Source: Brachypodius melanocephalos (lineage: Eukaryota; Chordata; Aves; Passeriformes; Pycnonotidae). From it: a stretch of 64,000 bases of DNA. The translations under genes and the position numbers were made by a program. The DNA lies in contig VZSR01003807.1 in the NCBI GenBank assembly GCA_013398615.1, positions 34,701,493 to 34,765,492 on the forward strand, read 5' to 3'. Shown here one piece after another: positions 1-13,632 of the stretch. The notes beneath the pieces were generated by a model that saw only the letters and a list, made by a program, of their open reading frames with translations, was not told the origin of the DNA and did not search any database. The stretch's first letter is position 1. Every line of letters starts with the position of its first letter.

Positions 1-3000
1 AAAAAAAAAAAAAAAGTAGGGCAAAGTATGCCAGATTGACATAGGCTTAATCATTTAAGTCTTGGGGAGGAAATTAAATAGAATTTCTTAAGGCTCCCAC
101 TCATATTGAGCATAGAAACGTCCTTACGCCTGGAGTTAGACGTGCCCTCTATTTTTCTATTGCTACCAGATGTGTGGCTATTCCTATGCAATTTTGTTTC
201 TGTAGCAATATTAATCACTTATTAGGATTAAATTTTCATTTCAGAAATGAAAAATGAATGGCTTGCTGTTATCTGAAAATTAACAAAACAAACCTAACAA
301 AATATATATTATCCTGTACATCTTTCCATCAATTTTTTTTAAAAAAAATATTTGGAATAGAAAAATTAATAAGTTCAGAAATAGAAGTACTTCTGTGTAA
401 AAAATAGAATTAGGTTTATCAAATCTAAAGTTAAGTTTTGAGCCTTAAAATATGCCTCAATACAAATTATAAAGGTAAGTAAGTTAAAATTTTAATACGC
501 TATGCACACTACAAAAGACAGAGAGCAAAGTGCAAGGTTATTACGTTTCTACAGGTATTATTATGTAGGTTTAAAGCTTAGGTACCTCAAGTTGGAAAGC
601 TGCAGAATTCTGGTTGTTATCTGATGCTTCATTAGTTCCTAAAATCAGGCAATTTTTTTTCTTTCTCCTCAAAACCTGAATTTTTCCACATTTTGCTCCA
701 TCCCCAGCATATTTTTCTCATTTCTGCTTCTTACTTATTTCTGTAAATTTCATGTTTCTGAGATATTAGTCCTGTCTCAAATTCAGTTGACATTTCAACT
801 GATATTATGATTGTCAACTGACAGCTAGACTTTTTGTTAAAATGTTGCTGGAAAGAAACACAAACGTGTGCACAATGGAGCGCATTCCTGAAGAATCCTT
901 CCATCGCAAAGGCCAGCTAAAGACATATCCGGCCTCTCAAGATTTCAGTTGAAGAAATTTTTGTGTTCTACCTATGTTATTTTGTGACATAAAATAGTTA
1001 ATAGCATGAAATTCAGACAGTCACAAAATCAGAATGCAATTACTTACATTTATTTAAAGGATGAGTATGAAATACATCCGCTTTTGTATACATCATGTTT
1101 AATGAACCTTTTCAGTAAAAGATGTTTGTGCATACCATGTTGTTTTTCATGCAATTCTTTGCACTGATTGAGAAGATATTATTCTTCCCTCTGTACTCTG
1201 GTGTCTCAGTCATCCGATGAGGCTCAGCATGGGTTTACATTTTTTTCATGGATGGATTCATGTGAGTTAGTAGAGATTAGGCATTTACTTTTACGTGTCT
1301 TCTCCAGAGGAGAGCAGAGGGAAGGCTGTTGGATGCATGCATCTAACTTTTGTTTCTCTAATTAGGGACCTTTTACGTCACCTAAACACTACATCTGTGA
1401 CTCTCTTGAATTCCCAGTGGCTGTGTAGATCTTAAGGAGATGATCTCACTCCAGAAGCAAAGCATTTTGCCATTTATTTGGGAGAAAAGTTCTTCTCCTT
1501 CTTCTCCCAAATACCACCAGCAGATGAAACTAAAATTTACAACATGTAAATTACAGTGGAAGCATTGCCACTAATTTTTTTCACTATTATGAAATGCTTT
1601 TCTTTAGTCATGGAAAAGCTGACAACAAAAACTTCAAAAATACAGAAATGGATAATGGAAACCAGAAGCAGATCTCCTGCCTTCACTGCTATTTACTCTT
1701 CCTTCCCATTTCAAACCAAAAGCCAGAGCTGTCATCTCTCATGCATTAAAATAAATAAAATAACACTGGAGAAGAGACAATTTTAAACAGCATTTTGAAA
1801 TACAATTTTAAAGTGAAAGCAAGTTGAGTACAAAAAAAATCCTTTGGTGCTATAAAGCAAAAAGTTTTCTAATTTCATAAGTCACGTTAAAATGAATCCA
1901 TCTTTTACCTTTTTTTTTTGTCCTGTGATTGTACTCAGGAGAACTTGATGTGCCAGTATTACAAGCCTTAGGGCACCAAAAGGAGGGTTAAACAAGTGAA
2001 TTTTTCCATGCAAAGTCACCTAAGAGTCAAAACTAAAATAGCAAAGTTAGAAATTCAGTTGCAAATATGTTAGTTAATAAAATGTCCAAGGTCTCTTTCC
2101 TGTCTCTAAGCAGGAGTGCCATGGAACAGAGCACATCCCCACGGCTAAGGTCTCTTATCAGTCAGTCTCTATGACCTGTTTGGAAATACCCATGGACAGT
2201 GCTATTCCCTGGACAGTGGTCAAGCATTGCCACTGTTTGTTGGTGTGTAGCAGAAAATGATCCAAGGAGCATGGCATGTTTTTAAGCAGAAATTATGCTC
2301 CCAGGATAGCACTGAAGTGCCTGTCTCTGCTAATTTATTGACATAGTCATAGCCCTTGCATCCTGTGGTGAAGCATTTCATGTTAGGTTACCTTACCTCA
2401 AAAGTAAACCTATGAAATAATATAAGTATCTACTTCATACATCACAGTTCTACTCTGTAAATAGAATTTATTTATTTATTAGAAGTATAATCTGAATTTA
2501 GATACTTCTCCATCTCGAGAAAGTTTCTCTAAACCTGACTTTTACTTGGGACATAAATGAAATAGATTTAAATCTTTTCACTGGAAGTTTTTCACTGGAT
2601 TTTTCTTATGTGACATATGCATCCTGTTCCCACAAATCAAAAGAAGTAGCAATGGTGGCAGAGTTGTTTGGTTTTTCACAGAAGACATCTTTTGCATTAC
2701 TTCTGATAAAAGAAAATAACAAATAAAAACACAGCAGTGCAGCTTTAGGTTAGATTTTTTTAATATGTAGTAAATCTGGTTCATAATAATTGTTACCAAG
2801 TTTGATTTTTATTTCAGTGTTAGTTAAATTGTAGAAATTGTGAAAAAATCCACAAAATCAGATTGTGAAGCACATTTTCTAGCATCTTTTAAGACAACTT
2901 AATTCCTTGAGCAAATTTCTCAGGAAGAAGAATGTGCCACTTACTGAGCAGAGGGGCTGTTCATCCTCAGATTGCCCACTGCTATTTACACTAAGCTAAT

Positions 3001-6000
3001 CTCACTGGAGTGTCTGTTTGATGACCAATACCCCTGTGAGGATAGTTACAGAAGCAGTGACCTGTGAACTTGAGGTTGGTTGATGAGCCTGTAAAAACAG
3101 CTTGATCTCCCCCACACCATTTTCCCCATTAATCTTTCCTTTGTGATTCTTCTGTCTTGGCATGTCCCTCTCCTGTGCATGTTGTTGAGTTTGTATTTTT
3201 TCTCTTTGACTAATTTTATCCATGGTGGTTGGCAAGGGAGACAAGATAGAGAACACATAAAGCATGGAAGGATAGAGCAACAACAATGCTGTTTTGGGTT
3301 AGTGCTTTGTGTTGAACTGACTTTTTCATCAGTCACAATTTTCAGGACACTGGTCCATTAAATAAACACTTTCTACGACACTATTGAATTTGATTCAACA
3401 GAAGCAAAATCTGAAGAACAACACTGAAAACAGAACAACCATAGAAAATTATACTTTTGCAGGAACCAATAACAGAGCTCCACGTGGGAGATGATAGCCT
3501 GAACAAGAACTTTTGGACCAGGGGAACATGAAACAAAATATCAGACTTAGAAATATTAACACAAAATGCATGTCAGTGCCAAATTGCCTAGTAAATATAT
3601 ATACAGTAGAGCTATTCTGGCAAGCACAACCAGCCAACACAGACCAGAAATTTGCTTCACTTCGTAGTCACTTTGGATATTTTACTCATCTTATGAATGT
3701 ATAGACTGTACAGTTTTGTGAAGTGTGCATTTTTTTCCCTCATAATTTAATTGTGATAATTTGGCTGGCAAAACTTACAAGCATGGATCATGATTAAGAG
3801 AGAGACAGGTGACCAAACAACAAACCTGCTGTTGTAGGTACCAGCTGCAGAGTGATAGTGTTGATGTCAATAAGAACAGGAAACTGCTAAAGCAGAAGAA
3901 CATAGAGTAAGAAATTAAATCCATATGGTTAAATCCATGCAGCTTTGAACAGCAGATGAGACACAAAAAGCCCAAAAACGTGAACTACAAATATTTGGGA
4001 TAAAAATGTGAAGACTTTTCTTAACATTATCATTACTTGAGATCACCCTGCCCCCCACACCCCCAAAAAACAAAAAAAACCCACAATGTGTAGGATGTTT
4101 GGAGAATGTAATTCATAATGAAGAAAGAAACAAACAATAAATAAATGCTTATAGACGTTCAGCCAAAAGACAAATGAGTTAAATATATGGAAAAGACATC
4201 CAGTTTAAGAAAAGACTGAGCAAGAATGTTGAAACCCAGCAGGGAGGACAAGGAGAAAGAAGGAGTTGCAAGATGCTGTTAGAGGCATTTCAGACAGCAG
4301 CATCAGTGCATGAAAATGACAGGAACTGGTTTAGAAGTATCCCAGATCAATTTGGCAAAAAAGAATTTAAGGTAACATCTATAATCAGAATGTTAAGTGA
4401 ACTTAACAACCAAAATGCAGGGCATTCCTAGGATGCCCTAGAAGGGGAAAGCTCAGAGGAAAACTATTTCAATGCTAAAGGCCAAGATACAGAAAGAAGG
4501 TCCAGATGAGCAGGATGTGCAGTAAGACTGAACTCTGCAAGGACAGAACTGAAGAGGTCACAGGAAAAAATTAAATATACCTTTCTGACTTAGTGTAAGC
4601 ACAGAAGACTATGAACTGACTTGCATTAATAATTGCTCTGTATACGTGAATGATTCATGAAGTTAAAAAGTCCTTTTTTAGCATACTGGAAGAAAAGAAC
4701 ATTACAATGCAATATGAGGGGTACCAAGCTGTTTCCAGGACAGAGAGTAAAGTAGCTGTTGTGTGACTGTACGCTGGTCTCCTCTGAGAGAGCACTAGTT
4801 TAAAGCACCCAATGGTTGCTTATTAATAAAAGTATGCTCTTTTCTTTGCATCTAGGTAAGCCTATTCTTTTTCCATTTGAATAGCATCACTATTTCTAGA
4901 CAAAATATGCTAAGTCTATTAATAAAAATAGCATACTGTCTTTAAGGGAGGAGAATCATTTTCACTGTGATTTGCCTACTTTTATTTGAATTTCTCTATG
5001 TTATTTCAATAGCTTTAATGAAGTTAGTCAAAAGCTCTTTCTTGCTGCATTGCTTGGAGGGAAATGTAGGAACAGAGAAGGAAGCAGTGAGGCCCTGAGA
5101 ACAGCAGGAATAGGAACAGAGCTTACATAGCAGGCTACAAGGCCCCAGGAGTGTCTCCTCATAAATGCAGCATGGCTGGTGCTAAGCAGGTTGAGAGGCT
5201 GTCAGCTTGAAGAAGGAGTGAGCCTAGGGACAGTCACTTAAATGCCGGAGAAGCCATTAGCAGGAAAGCTCTTGAGTTTCTCCTGCCAGGAGTAAAGGAA
5301 GGATGGGAACTAATCCTTTCACAGATATCCTACAATCAGGGCTTTATTTCCCATAGATCTTTTACATTTAGCAGGCACTGTTCCCTTAGCTTATCCAGAA
5401 ATATCCTGTCCCTCCTTATTTCCCCTGCTCACTTGCATTCTTCTCTTGACCTTCACCCCAGCACAAAATGTCTGTTTTGGAGCCATTTAAGATCACAGTG
5501 CCTGAGATTTAGAGAAAAAATATATTTGTTGCAATGAACTGTATTTCCCACCCCCAACCCCCAACATGAAAATCCATGTGCTGCATTTTGTTCCACAAAT
5601 ATCCTTGTAAATGTCATTAAGAGAGGATTTGAAGGGAGACGGGGTTAACAGATATCTGACTGAGAAAATTTTTCTGAGACACATCTTCTAATCAGTTAAC
5701 CAGTACAAAAAGATAAAACTATTCATCTTCATGCACATTACAGAAAGACACATAGAACCCTATTACTGTATTACACAGTGTTGTGGGTCAGCTTCCAACT
5801 TCAAATACACACCTCCACATTTCCCGAAAATTTCCAACACAACCACAAAGCCATATGCTTAGAGATTCACAGAAATACTCAGCAGGAATTACAATGTGAT
5901 CCTTAATGCCTCAAGTAAGTCAAACAGACTCTGTTCATTGTGGCTAAATGCCATCTGAAAATAATTCTGTACTGAGGTAAGATTGTATGAGGATTTCCAT

Positions 6001-7862
6001 ATATTGGCATACGATGAATCTCACACCAAGGGTATGCTTACAGCATAAGTTTACCCTGTGCCCCTGTCCTCTGATTACAAAATAATGAGTTTTCACAAGC
6101 AATTCTCTGATGCAGTGAGAGTGAAAACTCGGCGATCATTCATGTGAGTAATGGCTCACATGCATGAGGGTGAGGTTTACAAATTGGCTTATCTTCTCTC
6201 CGTTAATTTCTGCTCTGTTAGCAAGAGCTATATGTGCAAAGTATCATCAGCTTAAAATACCTTTATTGTCATCCTAAATACATTTGCAATAGTATAATTT
6301 CCTTCAGCAAATAGTCTGAAGGCTGCATTGCATCTAGGTATGTGCAAAAATCTCATATTAACAGAAAATAAATAGTAAGCAATAATTGCTAAGATGGTCA
6401 AATGAAATGGGTTTATAACTCAGAAAGCTGTTTCAAGTAATGTCCAGTAATCAGTGTTCTGGGAAGCAACATGAGAATTAGGCAGGCTGAGAGTGACCAT
6501 TTCCTGATATAGCATTTTAGCTTCTAACCAGACACAATTACAGTCTGTTTTGTTTGTTCAACTACAAAACCAGAAGTCCTAATTAAAAACAATAATAGGG
6601 AAATATTTTTCTTTTTAGGGTCAGTTTTTGTTTTGTTTTGGTTTTATTTTGGCTTTAAAAAAAAATTTAATAAAGCATATTATCAGAATTTAAAATTAAC
6701 TAATTATAAAAGTTCTACGTTTCCTTTCTCTCAGTGGAGGTGGAAATTTTCATCTTTTGAAATTTTGTTTCATTTTCAAATCATTATGGCACAAAGAGAC
6801 ATATTGACAGTGAAATGGAAGAGTGTTATTCACTGTGCTCCGCTTACTGTCATTTAACTGGGAAAATGTATGCAACCTAGCAAAGTTCTCCAACTCAGAA
6901 AAAAATCTCAAATTGGGCTAGAACAGGGAAAGAGGAAGAGGTGATATTTCTAATGTAAATATAAAATCTTACCAGTCAGCTGAAAACATGAGAAAATTGC
7001 TAATACTTTTGATTTTTTTTCTGATAATTTAAGTATTTTAACTACTATAACAAATTTGTCAGTGAAAACAAGAGTGTACATCCTAAATATTCTACTTCCT
7101 TTTCCAGCATATTATAAAGAAGATGCCAATCACTCTCAGAAAAACAAAAATTGTTCCAAAGGACCTGGTCTTCTCAAATGGGCTCTGATCGAACATCTTC
7201 ACCACTCTTTTTAGCCTCTGGTCTCAATGAGGCATAAGCAGCAATAAGTACACATTTACAGGAATGAAGCATTCACTATATTCAAAAAAACAAATGTCAG
7301 AAATCTCAGATCACATGAGGAGTTACCATGAGTTTAGAGAGATAATTGAATGGTTAGGAAGGGATTCTTTTGCCCAGGAAAGATTATCTCCAGCATCCTC
7401 CAAATGTCCTTTACCGCCTCAACTATTCTGTGTTTCTGAGGAGGGGACTATGGGCAACAGTTAGGACTTGGGGGTATTTTAAGTTGTTTTCAGTGTGCCA
7501 AATGACTCATAGAATCAAATTTTGTTGCAGATACTTGGCTACACATCCTTTGCTTTCCTAGCTCGGGGAACTTTTCCACATTCTGCCACACTTGAGTATG
7601 CTGTGATGTCACCAAAAGAGAACTGGACTTAACAACTAATACAGAAGCTCTAAAGAGGAGTGTGAAAACACTGGAGTCTTTAGATAATGACAGTTTTGTG
7701 GTTTAGCACCAGACAGCAGCTACACTCCATGCAACCACTTACTGACACTTCCCCTTTCCCCACATAGTGGGGATGAGAATCAGAAGAAAAGTTAAACTTA
7801 TGGGTTTAGATAGGGACAGTAGAAATATTGAAACAAAGTGAAATACAAACCACTAATTATAA
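1..7862. other. Intergenic AT-rich DNA, no gene recognised
   Basis: The stretch opens with a short poly-A run. It is AT-rich throughout, with stop codons frequent in all six frames. Open frames stay below about 100 codons, have no recognisable domain, and lack convincing splice-site or codon-bias support. It is best read as part of the long gene-poor flank upstream of EPHA7. One perfect hairpin lies at 1475-1513 and is listed separately. Enhancers could be present but cannot be recognised from a single sequence. Confidence 0.7.
1475..1513. repeat. Perfect 12-bp inverted repeat (hairpin)
   Basis: TATTTGGGAGAA at 1475-1486 is followed, after a pyrimidine-rich 15-base spacer, by its exact reverse complement at 1502-1513. 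It could be a chance hairpin or a remnant of a foldback element. No flanking duplication or transposase was seen. Confidence 0.6.
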
Positions 7863-7930
7863 CATCATCACGATGACGATGACAATGATGATGACGATGA
7901 TGATGACAACAAAGATGAAGATGATGACGT
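7863..7930. repeat. Imperfect GAT/GAC trinucleotide microsatellite
   Basis: A run of about 68 bases built from GAT and GAC triplets with scattered substitutions (AAT, AAC, AAG). It is a degenerate trinucleotide repeat. On the + strand it could read as an acidic Asp-rich stretch, but no gene surrounds it. Confidence 0.85.
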
Positions 7931-10448
7931 ACTAACCCAAGTCAGGAAAATGATGATGACACAACTGTTCACCACACACTGACCAATGCCCAGCCCTTCC
8001 CTGAGGAGCAATTGGTCCCTCCCAGCAATCTCTACCCAGTCTGTACACTAGGCATGACCTTCTGTGTTACGGAATATCCCTTTGGCCAGTTTGGATCAGC
8101 TGTCCTGACCACACTCCCTCCAGCTTCTTGTGCACCTCCTCACTGATAAAGCATGAGATAGTGGGAAGTCCTTGATTAAAAGTAAGCACTACTTAGCAAC
8201 AATTAAAATATCAGAGTATTATCAACTTTATTTTTATATTAAATTCAAATCAGCTATTAGGAAAAAACAATTCTATTTTACCCCAAACCTGGATAAAGTG
8301 CTTTTAGCATTCAAGTGCCAAATCAGAAGACATGCTGGATCAGAAGGAAGAACATACAGTTCATTAATAGAAAATACCCTCTCTTTATTACCCTTCTGCT
8401 GGATTTAACTTGTCACATTCCCACTGACTGCATTTGCAAGCTAAGTGATTCTACCACTCAAGAAGCAAAACTCACTGGGTAAGGGTTGCTGTAAGGCAAC
8501 CACAATGCACAGTAACCGTTCTTACATGTGACAAGTGCTCGTAGTAGTCTTATGCAGCTTTCATAATTTTTAGATATCAGGAAAGAAATTGTCAAGTTTA
8601 AATGTAAAGCTATATCAATATTTTTAGCATCTCCTAACAGCTCTTTACTCAATTATAGTTCATCTTTTAGTGAAGACACTATATTTCTACTTAATTATTT
8701 CAGGTTCTGGCAGACTTACAAGTAGAGGATACTTGTTCCAAGAAGACTGTATCAGCTCTTTCAGCAGTCAATATTTCAGATGGTTCAGGTTTCACACAAT
8801 TTTTCATTAACTGTTAATTATCAAAATGCTGTAAAGCACAATAAGCAACACTTAAGTTTAATGATATTTCAGTCTAGAAAGATCATCTAAACAAAACATA
8901 ATTCTGATTTCATGTAATGTAGGCTTTACCTCTGTATCCCATTATATTTGTGAGTGAAGAATGAATGACCAGAATATATGTATTTTGAATAAAATCTAAT
9001 TTGCTAGAAGCAAAAAGTGATAGTTTTCACACTGTCATTAATGCAGAAATAACACTCACAATGAGTATTGATAGCATGTTTTGTTTAAGCATAGTTAAAT
9101 ACAAGTACAAAGAGAATTAACTTTTATGTAACTTCAGACTGACATTTTAGAAGTGGATACAAAATCACTAATTAACTAACAGGATATCTTTGGAAAGAGA
9201 AATATAATTGGTAAAATAAGGGCATAAGCATATAAATAGGAAAGTATGGAGAAATCCCAGCTAATTTAAAGAAGCAGTTCCAGTTACATAATGAAGACTA
9301 CAGAGCTCAGATAAATCTGCCTTAAAACAAGAAACTCTACTTCATTTCTGTGCAAGGGAATTCAGTTCTGAGGCAAGATAATCTCTTTGCAGAATAGTCC
9401 TTCATTTGTACATTGTTGCCCTGAGGCTCCATCTCCAATCTTCTGCCTTGAGATTCCCTATTTTGGGTTACTTCACTGGTGTATGCCTACACTCAGTCAC
9501 AGCTTAGAGAAATAGAAATATGAGAAATATTACTTAAAGAAGAGACTAAGTAGCAACTGATAGAATGCAAGATTGCATGCCAACAAGCTGTAAACTCAAT
9601 TATTTCACAGATCTGACATTATGGAATCTTAGGAGAAGGCCAGTGATTACCATTTCCCATTTTGCATGGAGCTAATATGTCAGATAATTCCATGAAAAAT
9701 AAGTGGAGAGCGTGGTAGTGACTGTCAGATATTTGATTCCTCACTTCATTACCCTGAATTTTTTATAAATACTACAGTTTCAATTATTCCAAGGTTTTAA
9801 AGCAGAGAAAAGAAAATTCACCAAGCTCTTTCTGATTTTTCCTTTTGAATTATTTTATACTCCTTTTCTTTTTTTTTCCCAGTGTGCCAAATAGGCAGAA
9901 AACTGGCTGAGTCCAATGTTTATGCTGCTGTACACACAGCTGAAAGCTATTTTTGAATTGTGGGATGGAGTGACAAAGGACTATTAAATACTTATGGTTT
10001 TTATCATACCACACTCATTGCCTCACAACAAGACAGTTGGCTGTAGAAATGGACATTGTAGGTTCTGCCATGACAAAACCTACACTGGTTTCTATACCCT
10101 AGCTCTTTATGAGAAAGAGAATATTTTTTTGAATGACAGTGAATGATGTGCAAACATCTAAAATTATAAAATTTAATTATGTACAACATTTGACAGTTAA
10201 CATTTTGTTTATCATTGAGTTCCCAGTTTCCTTTTAGTTCTCAAGCAAACAGGTTATCTATTACCTAAGTGAAATGATTCAGCTGAATCCCTAGTCATTC
10301 TCCAGTTTTTATAACTGGCTTACTAGTGTGGACACCTGGAAGTTAATTCTCTCACCTCAGCCAAACTGAGTGACTTTTTCGTATAGAGCTTGGCTTATTT
10401 GCAGACAAGACCCTAAAGTGATTGTGATTTCAAACATCCTTCTAACAC
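7931..10448. other. Intergenic, nothing recognised
   Basis: AT-rich unique-looking sequence. Only short unsupported open frames occur, and I see no recognisable repeat family. Confidence 0.65.
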
Positions 10449-10601
10449 TTTTTTTGGGGGGGGGAGAAAGGGGCAGTTGGATTGTTGGGGTTTTTGTTTT
10501 GTTTTGGGTTTTTTTGTTTGTTTTGCTTTGTTGTTATTGTTGGTTTGTTGGTTTGGGTGTGGTTTGGGATTTTTTTTTTTTGATTTTTGTTTTTCTTTCT
10601 C
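10449..10601. repeat. T/G-rich low-complexity tract
   Basis: The + strand is almost entirely T and G, mostly GTTTT, GTTTGTTT and GGGTTTT units, starting with a run of G residues. The Phe/Val/Gly/Trp-rich open frame across it is a by-product of this composition. It resembles the A/C-rich tract near 13.5 kb on the opposite strand. Confidence 0.8.
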
Positions 10602-13480
10602 ATCTCACAATTTCTCTTACTGAATTTGGGCAGTTATATTGATTCTGTCCTCTTTTAATTGTTTTTATTTTTCACTATTACCTGCCCATGTTCAGTAGAA
10701 AGCATTATATCCCAGTGCAACAAAACACTGTAATTCATGAGTTTTGTCAGCTTATGAAATAGTGTGCATCAGGAGCATTTTACAAACAAACTCATATCTT
10801 GTTTGACAGATATCTCATTCACAGATCTTGGCAGAATGTTTATGCACTCCAAGCCAGATGTAAGCATCATTTTTTCCTGCCATGTGGTCCACTGTGATAT
10901 GAATCCTACAGTGTCTGTTCCCTTCTCAACATCTCTTGCTTCTGGAAAAGCCTAGAAATTACATTAACAGTAGCATGACCAAAAGACGTTAGTGTCGGTG
11001 ATTTCCAAAAAGGGCTTTCTAAACAGTCTCCACCTCCCAGCACACCAGACCATCTCTCCTGCTGTTCTTTAGACTTAGCATTATCTGCCCACCTCCCCAA
11101 TAGCTCTCTATTCTCACCACAGCTAATTGGTTGTATTGTGCTTGGCCCAGCCTAGAGCAGGATGAATGCACGTGTAGGTGTGAAAACTGGTGACTTTTAC
11201 CTGTGAGGATGATCCATCCAGCAGCTACTTTTGGAGCCCACACCTCATGGCTTTATACTACAACCAGAAGACTAATCTGCCAGTTTTCACCTTCACAGCA
11301 AGTGTTTATGCATTTCATGGCTGTCTGTGTGACAGATGCTGTGATTTCCCTGACTCCATCTGTTTCTGCTGCTGAGTTAGACGCCCACTAGTGATAAGAG
11401 GTGTCAGCTTTCTCATCAGAGAAGTTGTCTTTGCTGTAGTAGTATGCAGGAGTCAAATGGGATGAAATCATCTGAAAACTTTATTACTCTGATGTGCAGA
11501 GCAATTGTTCCAGACATGTAACCACCTTTCCTGAAGGCAAAATTCAAAATTCATTCCTTCCTGCCAATCAGGCAAGTGGGTAGTTATGCGTTTTTCTCCT
11601 CCTGTAGCCTTACTATAGGAACTGGAGCCGCATGTAATGCCATGTCAAGGTAATTGAGTTATTCATTGCAGATCAGATTATCTGATGAATTTCACCATTT
11701 TTTGCAAAATAAATTATTCAAGGATGCATTAGATGAACAGATCTAATTTCAGGTACAAGTGTTCTATAATTTTTATTCTTTTCCTCCTTTTGAGAAGCTC
11801 GCAGTCTAATAACTCTTCACTTCAAAGGTGAGAGTAAATCTATGACTCAGATCTTAAACATCACGACTTAAAGTACATGACTATACATCCAAGTGAGGCA
11901 AAGGACTCCTGTACAAAAAGCAGGACATAAACCACTTAAACCTGTCTAAATCTTTGGACAGCCTAAGCCTTCTGCAGGCCTTCTGTACGAAAGACAGTAT
12001 ATTATTTCATAAATCATTAACATTCACGTGGGATTAGATCCAGCAAAGCCCTGAGGCACCAAATTTTGCCTAATTGGCCCCTCTTCATCAGATTAAAAAA
12101 AGAAGTTTTCAAATAAGCGAGGTGTTACAACGAGTTGTGAGAGAAACCATCATTTAACTTAATAATTGTAAAAAAAATCCCCCATATAGAAATGAATGGA
12201 AATTTTTCTGAAAGAGCTAGAAGCATGAGGCAAAGATAACAAGTGTGGAAATGATTTGCATTCTCAATTAACAGCCCGTGTTAAGAGTATGCTTGCAGTT
12301 TGTTCAAGGAGGTTTAATCAGAAGAGTAAACTGTAAGTAACCAACAAGGAATTTATTGCCAAGTTCTCTCCAAGAATCAAATCCTTCTGTTTACTAAACA
12401 GGTTTTTAGAAAGAGAAAGGGGGAATCTACTTTTCAATGAAAAGACAGATATCTGAAGGGCTGCATCTTGAGGAGCAAGTAATAAAAGAGGTGTTAAAAG
12501 GACCTCTGAATTGTTTCCAATTTCCAATGAAGATAAATCAGTCATGGGGTCTTGCTCTAAAGTTGAAGTTACATTAATTTATCATTTAGCTTGGGAACAT
12601 CTTACAGATTCAGTTATTTAATATTTCCAGTTCAGTTTGATTCCAATTAGACACTCTTTGGTGGTAAAAATGAATACATTGAATTTTTTTTTATTCTACT
12701 GGTCCCATAGTAAAACTGCATCGTAAAATTTTTCAGCATTTAAAATAATTGAGGTAATCAATATATTCTAAAATGTATAAATTTTAAAGACCATTAATTC
12801 ATTAAAAACAAGTTTCAATATTAATTCAAATTTTAATCAAAGTATTGTACATATGAAGTTTTACATTTTTAAACTTTTGATTCATTTTAAAGGAAGAATG
12901 GGAATGATAACAGGAATTAGCATTTTTGCATATGCTCACCTTTACTTCAGTCTAAAAAGCAGTTGTTCTTAATGGAATTTTTTGTTGAACATTATTTGAG
13001 AAGAAGAAAATATAAACTCTGTTATCAAGGAGTAAATAATCCACATTTCAAGAGTATTTGACAATAAGATAGAGATTATTTCTTTGTGTAAAAAAATAAC
13101 AATGCTTTCAGTTTGAGGTATTACAAAGTTTTCATACACAAAAAAAGAAGAAATATTAAAGTATAAATTTTATAAATAGTGAAAGTTTATTGGGTTGTCG
13201 ATTACTTTAAATGGAAAGATGGGACTAAAATATCATAAAATAATTTTAATTTTACTATGTGGAATAGGATTTCTGATGGATATTTTTTATAAAATCACAC
13301 ATTTATGTCTACTGTTTCTCCTTGGTTGCTTACCTGCAATGTCCCAGGAGCTAAGGATACTTCATTTCCTTCAAAAATCTTATAATCGATGGACAAAAAT
13401 ATAGACTTAAATATTAAGTGAAAGAACATTAAGCATCTAGAAGAAGGTCAAAGTGCACAAACCGAAATACAGGAAACACC
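10602..13480. other. Intergenic, nothing recognised
   Basis: AT-rich sequence with no supportable gene. About 12,570-12,900 is particularly AT-rich with many ATTA/TAAT cores. These are homeodomain-type sites but are expected often by chance in such composition. Confidence 0.65.
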
Positions 13481-13632
13481 ACTGAAAAACAAAAACAAAA
13501 CCAAAAACAAACAAACAAACACACAACAAAAAACCAACCCCCCTAAAAAAAAAAAAAACAAAAAAAAAAAAAAAAAACAAAAAAAACCAAAAAAACCCCC
13601 CAAAAAACCCACAACAACTCAACAACAAAACC
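13481..13632. repeat. A/C-rich low-complexity tract
   Basis: About 150 bases of A runs interrupted by single or grouped C (AAAAAC, CAAACAAACA, runs of C). The complementary strand gives a Phe-rich open frame that is compositional, not a gene. Confidence 0.8.
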
